A stretch of DNA of 21,570 nucleotides, taken from the NCBI GenBank assembly GCA_035761805.1, contig DASTQL010000120.1, positions 1-21,570 on the forward strand, read 5' to 3'. The DNA is from DASTQL01 sp035761805. Lineage in GTDB: Bacteria > Actinomycetota > Actinomycetes > Jiangellales > Jiangellaceae. The notes beneath the pieces were generated by a model, which had not been told where the DNA came from, ran no database searches, and saw only the letters and a list, made by a program, of their open reading frames with translations. Position 1 is the stretch's first letter. Each line of letters opens with the position of its first letter. Both the position numbers and the translations under genes were made by a program. Positions 15,850 to 21,570 of the stretch are shown piece after piece.

Positions 15850-16938
15850 TCAGTGCGACCGGGTGCGGCGGTCCCGACGCGTGCCGGGCACCGCCCCGAG
15901 CAGCTGGGCCAGGCCGAAGCCGTCCGAGGCCTGCAGCCACGGCACACCGCCGGCAGCGGTGACCGGCTCGGGCGCGAGCACGTCCGCGTCCGGGGGCAGC
16001 GGCGAGCCGTGCGTGAGCACCTGCTCGGTGGCGGTCAGCTGGCGGATCGCGACGAGGCGGACCGCCTCCGGTGCCTCACGCACCAGCTCGTCGTAGATCT
16101 GCGGGTCGTGCTGGCCGTCGTCACCGACGAGGACCCACGACACCCCGGGGAACTCGCGCAGCAGCCGGCGCAGGGAGGTGCGCTTGTGCTCACGACCGGA
16201 GCGGAACCACCGGTCGGGGGTCGCCCCCCAGTCGGTCATGAGGAGCGGACCGACCGGGAAGCCGTGGCGGCGGAGGAAGCGGACCAGCGCCGGGGCAAGG
16301 TTCCACGGACCGGTGGACAGGTAGACGAAGGGCGCGTCGTGGTCGGCGGAGCGGAGCCGTTCGTAGAGCTCGGCCATCCCCGGGACGGGACGGCGCTTGG
16401 TCTCGTGGCGGACGAAGGTGTTCCAGGCGGCCAGCAGGGGCCGCGGGAGGGCGGTCACCATCACCGTGTCGTCGATGTCGCTGACGACCCCGAGCCGCTC
16501 GTCGGATCCCACGACGCGCACCCGCTCGACCGCCGGGTCACCGCCGGCGACGGTGAGCCGGACCTCCTGCCAGCCGCTGGGCAGGTCCGCACCCACGACC
16601 ACGTCCACGAAGCCGCCCCGCTCACTGGTCGCCTGGTGAACGCGGTGCCCGGCCCGGATCTCCACGTCGGCGTCCGGGACCGCGACGGTGAAGAAGCGAC
16701 GCCAGCCGCGACCGCCCTCGAGGTCTCCGGCGCGCCGCTCGGGCGGGAGCATCAGCACCCGGGCGAGTACCCGCACCCAGCCCTCGTCCGCAGCGTCTTC
16801 GCGGCCGTACCCCGGGAACGGCACGACCTGCGGCCGCCAGCCGGCCCGGGACAGGGCCGAGGCGAACCCCCGCTCCACCGCGGTCTCGAGACCGACGACC
16901 GCGCGGCGGGCCTGGCGCGAGAGCGAGCCGGCAGCCAT
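15850..16938 (-). CDS. App1-family (DUF2183) phosphatidate-phosphatase-like protein
   Basis: A 362-residue protein with the DUF2183 catalytic domain seen in yeast App1, a Mg-dependent phosphatidate phosphatase of the HAD type. The signature LGVVSDIDDTVMVT gives D154-x-D156-x-T158, the DxDxT nucleophile motif. Supporting segments are MAELYERLR, PFVYLSTGPWNL, and the acidic VLVGDDGQHDPQIYDEL, the family's distal metal-binding motif. The N-terminal 145 residues form a beta-rich region typical of bacterial members. No signal peptide or membrane helix is evident, so it probably acts on membrane lipid from the cytosolic side; lipid substrate activity is inferred only from the family. The ATG at 16938 lies 6 bases from a TAGGCT -10 box, so the mRNA is probably leaderless. 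It converges with the PLP-enzyme gene, 7 bases apart. Confidence 0.88.
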   Translation of the reverse strand: MAAGSLSRQARRAVVGLETAVERGFASALSRAGWRPQVVPFPGYGREDAADEGWVRVLARVLMLPPERRAGDLEGGRGWRRFFTVAVPDADVEIRAGHRVHQATSERGGFVDVVVGADLPSGWQEVRLTVAGGDPAVERVRVVGSDERLGVVSDIDDTVMVTALPRPLLAAWNTFVRHETKRRPVPGMAELYERLRSADHDAPFVYLSTGPWNLAPALVRFLRRHGFPVGPLLMTDWGATPDRWFRSGREHKRTSLRRLLREFPGVSWVLVGDDGQHDPQIYDELVREAPEAVRLVAIRQLTATEQVLTHGSPLPPDADVLAPEPVTAAGGVPWLQASDGFGLAQLLGAVPGTRRDRRTRSH

Positions 16939-16944
16939 GGGGTA

Positions 16945-16950
16945 AGCCTA
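16945..16950 (-). promoter_or_regulatory. -10 box of a leaderless promoter for the App1-like gene
   Basis: On the minus strand TAGGCT is followed by six bases and then the ATG at 16938. There is no room for a ribosome binding site, which fixes the start and predicts a leaderless mRNA. Confidence 0.55.
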
Positions 16951-17026
16951 GGGGGCCGCGGAGGGCGGCGGCGGGTCGGACGGACGGACGGACGAGACGG
17001 AACGGATGAGGCGTGACCGACCCGGG

Positions 17027-17575
17027 TCAGGCCGGTCCGAACAGCCCCGATCGTCCGCGGACCCGGGCGCCCTCGCGCAGGGCCTCGGCCTCGGCGGCGC
17101 AGGAGGCGCGCAGCTGGGCGATGTCGGCCCCGCCAGGGCCCGCGGCCCGGGCGACCCCCTCCGCAACGTCGTCGGCGGCGGCCACCAGCTCGGCCACCCG
17201 GTGCCGGGTCTCCGCAAGGAGAGCGCCGGCTCGGGCCGGGTCGGCGACGGACCCCACGGCGCGGAGTTCGGCATCGAGATCGCGCGCGGCGGACTCGATC
17301 CGGTCGAGCAGGGCGGGCACGTCGCCCACTGGGGCGTCGACCGCGCGGGCGGCGGCCAAGGACCGTCCGCCCCGGCGCACCGCGGTGTCCAGGTCGCGAC
17401 GAAGCCTCGCCACCTCTCCAGCGGGCCCGCGGGAGCGCGCTTGGAGCGCTACACCGGCCCGGTCGACCGCGGGTGACACGGCCCGCCGGAGGGCTCGCAG
17501 CGCCAGCAGCGAGACCCCGACCACGGTGCAGGTCAGAAGGACCACGACGGCGAGGACCGCGAGCACCAGTTCCAC
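17027..17575 (-). CDS. Membrane-anchored helical (coiled-coil-like) protein of unknown function
   Basis: A 182-residue protein that I cannot place in a named family. One strongly hydrophobic helix at about 3-27 (LVLAVLAVVVLLTC and onward) is followed by a basic stretch (RALRR), which favours an N-out, C-in anchor. The rest is Ala/Arg/Glu-rich and almost entirely helical, with heptad-like leucines at about 57-85 and 90-150, suggesting a cytosolic coiled coil or helical bundle. No catalytic motif is seen. The GTG at 17575 is supported by TAGTCT 7 bases upstream on the minus strand. It is divergent from the WYL-regulator pair and could be regulated with it. Its codon use looks like that of its neighbours. 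Confidence 0.7.
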   Translation of the reverse strand: MELVLAVLAVVVLLTCTVVGVSLLALRALRRAVSPAVDRAGVALQARSRGPAGEVARLRRDLDTAVRRGGRSLAAARAVDAPVGDVPALLDRIESAARDLDAELRAVGSVADPARAGALLAETRHRVAELVAAADDVAEGVARAAGPGGADIAQLRASCAAEAEALREGARVRGRSGLFGPA

Positions 17576-17582
17576 GAGCGCC

Positions 17583-17588
17583 AGACTA
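17583..17588 (-). promoter_or_regulatory. -10 box of a leaderless promoter for the membrane-anchored helical protein gene
   Basis: On the minus strand TAGTCT ends 7 bases before the GTG at 17575. No ribosome binding site is present, so a leaderless start is inferred. Confidence 0.45.
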
Positions 17589-17694
17589 CGTCGCGGCTCT
17601 GCCGGCCGCTCGTGACCGGACGCGTCGACCCGGCCGGGCAGGCCCCCCCGGACTCGACCCTGTTCAGACTCCCACCGGACCCGCTGGACGCCCG

Positions 17695-17700
17695 TAGGCT
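17695..17700 (+). promoter_or_regulatory. Possible -10 box for the WYL-regulator operon
   Basis: TAGGCT fits TAnnnT. No start codon follows at leaderless distance, so a 5' leader of about 80 bases would run to the GTG at 17788. I found no clear -35 box at 17-18 bases. Confidence 0.3.
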
Positions 17701-17773
17701 CGACGCAACCCCGGACACGAACCCGCGGAGTCGCGCACGATGCCGCCTGGGCAGCGGTTCGGTAGAGCTCGAC

Positions 17774-17780
17774 GGGAGGA
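17774..17780 (+). promoter_or_regulatory. Ribosome binding site that decides the start of the first WYL regulator
   Basis: GGGAGGA lies 7 bases before the GTG at 17788, whereas the in-frame ATG at 17824 has no comparable site. This favours the longer protein. Confidence 0.6.
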
Positions 17781-17787
17781 GCACCAC

Positions 17788-18744
17788 GTGGGTCGAGGTC
17801 CCGGCCGGGATCAGGTAGCCCCGATGGAGCGGGTCATCCGGCTGATCAGCGTGCTCACCGCGAGATCGACGCCGGTGCCGGCCGAGGACCTGGTGCGCGT
17901 GGGCGGCTACCACGCGGTGGACCCGGACGACGCCAAGCGGATGCTCACCCGGGACATCGCGCAGCTCAACTCGACCGGGTGGGACATCCGCAACGTCGCA
18001 CCGCCCGGGGAGCCGGGCCGTTGGCAGCTGCGGGCCAGGGACAACCGGCTGCGCGTCGGGCTCACCCCGGCTCAGCGGGCGGAGCTCGTGCGGGCGGCGC
18101 TGGCCGCCGGTCGCCCCGGCCTGGCCGAGCCGCTGGGGCCAGGCGACCCACGCGCCCCCGGTCCCGGCGCCGGGCCGACAGCCGTGCCTCCGGCGCCGCG
18201 GGTCGTCGTCACCGAGGGGACCGCCCCCGACGACACCCTGGCCGACGCGCTGCGCGCCGTCGCCCTGCACTGCCTGGTGAGGTTCACGTACAAGGACGTG
18301 GCCCGCGTCGCCCATCCCTGGTCGGTGCACCCCGGCCCCTCGGGGTGGTACCTGCGGGCCCGGGAGGACGGGCACGACACCGTCAAGGAGTTCGTCGTAG
18401 GTCGCATGGACGGCCTCGAGCTGGACCGGCCCGGCACCGCGGAGGTGCCCGCGAGCTCGCCCCGGCCGCAGCTCGACCCGCTCCGTTGGCAGGTGGACCC
18501 GCCGCTGCGGGCCGTCGTCGAGACGACCACCGAGCACCGGCCCCAGGTGGAGCACCTGCTGGGCGAGCCCGGCGCGGTCGAGGTGGCGGGCGACATCGCG
18601 CGCCTGTCCTACGAGGTGACCCACCGCGGGCCGTTCCGCTGGCGCCTGTACGAGCTGGGCCCGCGGGTCCGGCTCCTCGCTCCGGAGGCCCTGCGCCGGG
18701 AGATCGAGGCCGAGCTCGTCGCCGTCACCGGGACCGCCCGGTGA
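17788..18744 (+). CDS. WYL-domain transcriptional regulator, PafB-like
   Basis: A 318-residue regulator in two parts: an N-terminal winged-helix-like DNA-binding region (about 13-95; ERVIRLISVLTARSTPVPAEDL then DAKRMLTRDIAQL) and a WYL ligand-sensing domain, with the name-giving W187-Y188-L189 inside GWYLRAREDGHDTVKEF. A C-terminal WCX-type region follows. In mycobacteria, PafB and PafC activate the DNA-damage response through RecA-independent promoters. Length, order and overlap with the next gene fit that pair, but the helix-turn-helix sequence is divergent and the usual tat or proteasome neighbours are missing, so I give no symbol. The start at 17788 is chosen from its ribosome binding site; 17824 (ATG) is the alternative. 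Its TGA overlaps the next start in GTGA, which implies translational coupling. Confidence 0.83.
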   Translation: MGRGPGRDQVAPMERVIRLISVLTARSTPVPAEDLVRVGGYHAVDPDDAKRMLTRDIAQLNSTGWDIRNVAPPGEPGRWQLRARDNRLRVGLTPAQRAELVRAALAAGRPGLAEPLGPGDPRAPGPGAGPTAVPPAPRVVVTEGTAPDDTLADALRAVALHCLVRFTYKDVARVAHPWSVHPGPSGWYLRAREDGHDTVKEFVVGRMDGLELDRPGTAEVPASSPRPQLDPLRWQVDPPLRAVVETTTEHRPQVEHLLGEPGAVEVAGDIARLSYEVTHRGPFRWRLYELGPRVRLLAPEALRREIEAELVAVTGTAR

Positions 18745-19721
18745 CCGTCAGCAGGTACGTGCAACGGGTGGGTCGCCTGCCACAGGTCCTCGACGTGCTC
18801 TCACAGCACCCGGACGGCCTCTCGCTCGCCGACCTTGCGGCCGTGGTGGGAACGGATCCCGGCCAGCTCAGGGAGGACGTCCTCGCGTGGTACCGCGTCG
18901 ACCTGGTCGAGTACGGCATCGAGGTCTACCAGCCGCCGGTGGTGGAGTTCGTCGGCAGCGACGGCCGGGACGACGACCCGCACCGGGCGGAGGTGCTCCG
19001 GGTGGTCTCCCGCCGGCCCGAGCGCGAGCTGGGCGTCGAGCACCTCAGCGCCGGAGACCTGGCCACCCTCTACCGGGCCGGGCGGGACCTACTCGCGCTG
19101 GAGCCGGACAACGCCGACCTCGCGGGGGCCCTGGCAGCCCTGGAGCGGTCACTCCTGCCGGACGCGGGGATGACCGCCACGGCTCCGGAGGACGGGCATG
19201 CCCGTCGCCTGGCCTCCGCGGCCCGCGACCACCGCCGGGTCCGCGTCGTCTACGCGCGCGCCTGGCACCCCGGCGTACGAGAGCGGGTGCTCGAACCGTA
19301 CGGGCTCACCCGGACGCGGCGGGGCTGGGAGGTCGACGCGGGTCCCCGCGACGAGCGGGGGCGCATCCGCACGTACCTGGTCTCGGGGATCCGGGAGGTC
19401 GAGGTGCTCGACCACTCCTTCGTACCGCCGGCCGACGTGGACGAGCTCATCGAGGCCAACCGCCGCCGCACGTCGGTGGTCCTGGTGGTTCCGCAGTCCG
19501 CGCGCTGGGCCGTCGACCGCTTCGCCGAGCGGGTCGAGGTCGTCCAGGAGGACGAGGACTCCGTGAAGCTGCGGGCGGAGATGCTCCCGCCCGTCTCCCG
19601 CCGGGTCGGGCTCCTGCTCATCACCGCCGGCCCGGACGCGTACGTGATGGAGCCCGCGGATCTGCGGGAGGCCGGGGCCGCGGTGGCAGCCGAGCTGCTC
19701 GAACACCACCGCCGAGCGTGA
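18741..19721 (+). CDS. WYL-domain transcriptional regulator, PafC-like
   Basis: A 326-residue partner of the preceding regulator. The N-terminus (about 8-70; RVGRLPQVLDVLSQHPDGLSL then LAAVVGTDPGQLREDVLAWY) fits the PafC-type winged helix. A helical middle (about 75-140) contains LSAGDLATLYRAGRDLL, and the WYL-like domain starts near 153 with RLASAARDHRRVRVVYARAW. Here the family triad reads W196-E197-V198, so two of the three signature residues differ. VLEPYGLTRTRRGW and a C-terminal WCX-type region (about 245-326) are kept. The GTG at 18741 overlaps the previous stop. Together the two proteins probably form a heteromeric activator, which is inference from PafBC. The gene converges with the truncated STAND regulator, 39 bases away, not with tatA as is common for pafC. 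Confidence 0.83.
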   Translation: MTVSRYVQRVGRLPQVLDVLSQHPDGLSLADLAAVVGTDPGQLREDVLAWYRVDLVEYGIEVYQPPVVEFVGSDGRDDDPHRAEVLRVVSRRPERELGVEHLSAGDLATLYRAGRDLLALEPDNADLAGALAALERSLLPDAGMTATAPEDGHARRLASAARDHRRVRVVYARAWHPGVRERVLEPYGLTRTRRGWEVDAGPRDERGRIRTYLVSGIREVEVLDHSFVPPADVDELIEANRRRTSVVLVVPQSARWAVDRFAERVEVVQEDEDSVKLRAEMLPPVSRRVGLLLITAGPDAYVMEPADLREAGAAVAAELLEHHRRA

Positions 19722-19760
19722 GCGACCGGCCTCGACCAAGGGCTGCGGCGCCGTCGCCGG

Positions 19761-21491
19761 TCAGCCGTCCGACGGCCCCCCGGGATACAGCTGGTCCAGG
19801 GCAGCCAGGGCGCCCTCGACCACGTCCGTGCGCGGCTGATCGACCAGTCGCGCCTGCGCGGCGGCGGCCCCCGGCGCCAAGGCGGACGCGTCGGGCGCCG
19901 CGTCGGCGGCGACCACGAGGGTGAGCGCCTGCTCGGTCAAGCCCTCGCCGGCAAGCAGGGCCGCCACGTTGCGGAGCGTGGTCCACTGCTGCGTCCAGCT
20001 CCCGGTACGGCGCCAGTGGTCGACGGCCGCCCGGTAGGACTCGACGGCGCCCTCCACATCGCCGGCCCTGGCGGCCGACGTCGCCAGGGTCAACCCGGCC
20101 ACCTGCTCCACGAAGGAGGCCCCGCTCAGCCGGGCCAGGTCGACTGACCGGCGCAGGTGGGCGGTCGCCTCGGGCGAGGCGTCGAGCGCCAGGACCTCGC
20201 CACGCACGTACGCGACGTACGCGTGCTGGGTGGGAGATCCGCTGGCGGCGAGCTGCTCGGCGGTGTCGAGCCGGCGCATCGCCTCCGCCCGGCGGCCGGA
20301 GTAGCCGGCGCTCAGCGCAGCGGTGGCCACCGCCTCGGCCGTCTGCGCGGCTCCGCCACGGGCGGTCAGCACGGCGCGCTCCGCGTCGTCGAAACGGCCG
20401 TCGAAGAGCTCGAGCACCCCGTGCACGAGCTCTCCCGCCGTCAGGTCGTCGTCGTCGGCCGCGAGCCGGCGGACGCGGGCCACCAGCGCCTTCGCCTTGC
20501 TTCGCAACCCCAGCCGCCACGCCCCGCTCGCCGCTGCTGCGAGCGCGGGCACCGCGTCCGGGGTGTCGTCGAGGCCGGGGAGCTCAGCGGTTTCCAGTGC
20601 CCACGCCCACAGCTCGCTGTGCTCACGCCACAGGGCGAAGTCCCCCAGCAGCGCACTCAGGCGCGCGGCGCCTGCGACGTCCCCGCCTGCCAGCATGACC
20701 CGGCGTGCGGCCCGCAGGGTCGGCAGCGTCCACACCAGCCGCCGATCCCAGGCCGGTTCGTCCGGCCCGGTGATCCCGACCGCTGCGCGTTCGACGAGGT
20801 GGAGCACCCAGGTGCACAGTGCCTGCCCGGCGGCCGCCCCCTCGCCGTGGGCCTCGAGACGCTCCAGCCCGTACGCCCGCACGCTCTCGAGGACACGGAC
20901 GGCGGGGCGGGCGGCGGCGCTGTCCGCGACCAGCATCGAGCAGTCGACCAGGCGGGCGACCACCGCCGACGGGTGGTCGCCGACGTCCGACGCGGCGGCC
21001 ATGTGCTCGGCGAGCTCCACCTCGAAGCGGTCATGTACGACGCAGAGGTAGCGGAAGAGACGTTGCTCGTCGGGGGTGAGCAGGTCGTAGGACCAGGCGA
21101 TGGTGCGGCGGAGGGTGCGGTGCCGGTCGTCGTCGCTCGACCTCGACGGCCCGATGTCCAGCCGCTGGTCCAGCCGTTCCCGCAGGCCCGCGAGACCGAC
21201 GGCGGGCAGCCAGGCGGCGGCAAGCTCCAGTGCCAACGGCAGGCCGTCGAGGGAGCGGCACACCTCGACCACCTGCTCGAGGGCGGCGTTGCCCGCGGGG
21301 CGGTCGTTCCCGACCGGCGTGCCACCGGTCGCCCGCGACGCCCTGTCGCGGAAGAGCCGCACCGCCGGCGACTCGACGGCACCCGGGTCACCGGGCGGCG
21401 GCACCGGCAGCGGGCTGAGGCGGTGCACCCACGCCGCGGTGCTGGCCGACGAGGCGTCGCCTGCGTTCCTGGCGAGTGCCTTCGAGGTCAA
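19761..21491 (-). CDS. C-terminal part of an NB-ARC/STAND regulator with TPR-like repeats, 5'-truncated
   Basis: The open frame encodes 576 residues, but family-like sequence begins only at residue 22 (VHRLSPLPVPPPG, upper end about 21428). What remains is the end of an NB-ARC module: SPAVRLFRDRA (about 41-51), the GLPLALELAA motif (83-92), RHRTLRRTIAWSYDLLTPDEQRLF (123-146), a winged-helix part, and then about 380 residues of TPR-like helical repeats. Missing are the P-loop, Walker B and any N-terminal effector domain (BTAD, LuxR or cyclase), which intact members carry upstream. The first 21 residues are read through the antisense of the neighbouring methyltransferase and are not family sequence. 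The ATG at 21491 is therefore accidental or newly acquired. Probably non-functional as a switch, or an artefact of a chimeric join. Confidence 0.7.
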   Translation of the reverse strand: MTSKALARNAGDASSASTAAWVHRLSPLPVPPPGDPGAVESPAVRLFRDRASRATGGTPVGNDRPAGNAALEQVVEVCRSLDGLPLALELAAAWLPAVGLAGLRERLDQRLDIGPSRSSDDDRHRTLRRTIAWSYDLLTPDEQRLFRYLCVVHDRFEVELAEHMAAASDVGDHPSAVVARLVDCSMLVADSAAARPAVRVLESVRAYGLERLEAHGEGAAAGQALCTWVLHLVERAAVGITGPDEPAWDRRLVWTLPTLRAARRVMLAGGDVAGAARLSALLGDFALWREHSELWAWALETAELPGLDDTPDAVPALAAAASGAWRLGLRSKAKALVARVRRLAADDDDLTAGELVHGVLELFDGRFDDAERAVLTARGGAAQTAEAVATAALSAGYSGRRAEAMRRLDTAEQLAASGSPTQHAYVAYVRGEVLALDASPEATAHLRRSVDLARLSGASFVEQVAGLTLATSAARAGDVEGAVESYRAAVDHWRRTGSWTQQWTTLRNVAALLAGEGLTEQALTLVVAADAAPDASALAPGAAAAQARLVDQPRTDVVEGALAALDQLYPGGPSDG

Positions 21492-21570
21492 CGTGGCGCT
21501 CTACGCGGCGATCGACCGGGTCTCCGCTGCCTTCCGGACCGGCGACGGCATCCCTTGGGGGGAGCACGAC
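21430..21570 (+). pseudogene. Fragment of a SAM-dependent methyltransferase gene, 5'-truncated and running off the window
   Basis: Read from 21430, the plus strand gives HAAVLADEASPAFLASAFEV and then AAFRTGDGIPWGEHD, open to the window end. This resembles the linker between the N-terminal helical dimerisation part and the SAM-binding domain in class I methyltransferases of the Rv2258c-like type, where an H-(A/E)-x-VL-x-D-x-x-SPA segment precedes an (E/A)AFRTG-x-G-(I/V)P(W/Y) segment. The in-frame sequence before 21430 lies in the other gene's coding region and is unrelated, so about 70-100 N-terminal residues and the start codon are missing. The SAM-binding motif would lie beyond the window. 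The identification rests on memory of the family and on about 45 residues. Confidence 0.55.

Noticed and set aside
12332..16096. Very long plus-strand open frame (1254 codons) across the antisense of the MFS gene and on through the PLP-enzyme gene in another frame
   Set aside because: It is rich in Arg, Gly, Gln and Asp with no domain, and it overlaps two well-supported genes with clear motifs. Stop-poor shadow frames are normal in such GC-rich DNA.
19724..19761. GACCGGC / GCCGGTC inverted repeat between the PafC-like and STAND genes as a bidirectional terminator
   Set aside because: The stem is seven bases with a loop of about 25 and no T-run; support is too weak to annotate.
1..21570. tRNA, rRNA, CRISPR array, insertion sequence, integron or prophage content
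   Set aside because: No cloverleaf, rRNA-like stretch, spaced direct-repeat array, transposase or integrase motif, or terminal inverted repeats were seen on either strand.

Overview
The window is very GC-rich, with strong G/C preference at third codon positions. It carries several actinobacterial hallmarks: a DUF1206 membrane protein, a PafBC-like pair of WYL regulators, a Hanks-type membrane Ser/Thr kinase, an RsbW-type anti-sigma ATPase, and several genes whose -10 box sits 6-8 bases before the start codon (leaderless style). It is best read as chromosomal DNA of a high-GC Actinomycetota. I cannot fix the genus. No rRNA, tRNA, CRISPR array, insertion sequence or phage gene was seen.

Layout. 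1-2783: exonuclease III, an RsbW-like anti-sigma ATPase on the minus strand, a secreted SGNH hydrolase and a small conserved actinobacterial protein. 2784-6679: a six-helix DUF1206 protein, the decayed relic of a 6-phosphogluconate dehydrogenase gene (minus strand), a transmembrane Ser/Thr kinase and a hemerythrin-like protein. 6716-11286: an ACT-domain protein (minus) divergent from a 1278-residue protein with two cyclase domains, a P-loop ATPase and a TPR-like tail, the domain order of mammalian soluble adenylyl cyclase. 11299-14020 (minus): a secreted eight-cysteine protein and an MFS transporter fused to a cyclic-nucleotide-binding domain. 14109-16938: a fold-type-I PLP enzyme of the class V aminotransferase/cysteine desulfurase family, convergent with an App1-like (DUF2183) phosphatase. 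17027-19721: a membrane-anchored helical protein, divergent from two overlapping WYL-domain regulators resembling PafB and PafC. 19761-21570: the C-terminal part of an NB-ARC/STAND regulator (minus) abutting, head to head at about 21429, the middle of a methyltransferase gene (plus). Both lack their 5' parts.

How the genes may work together. The clearest inferred link is cyclic-nucleotide signalling. The cyclase keeps metal-binding aspartates in its first domain and the transition-state Asn/Arg pair in its second. About 1 kb beyond its end is a transporter whose nucleotide-binding pocket looks intact. A local cyclic-nucleotide-to-transport circuit is plausible but unproven. The remaining genes look like a mixed set of stress, repair and signalling functions (ExoIII, anti-sigma factor, kinase, hemerythrin, PafBC-like pair) rather than one operon.

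Two structural scars stand out: the multiply deleted gnd relic at about 3794-4165, and the head-to-head double truncation at about 21429, which is either a real rearrangement or an assembly chimera.
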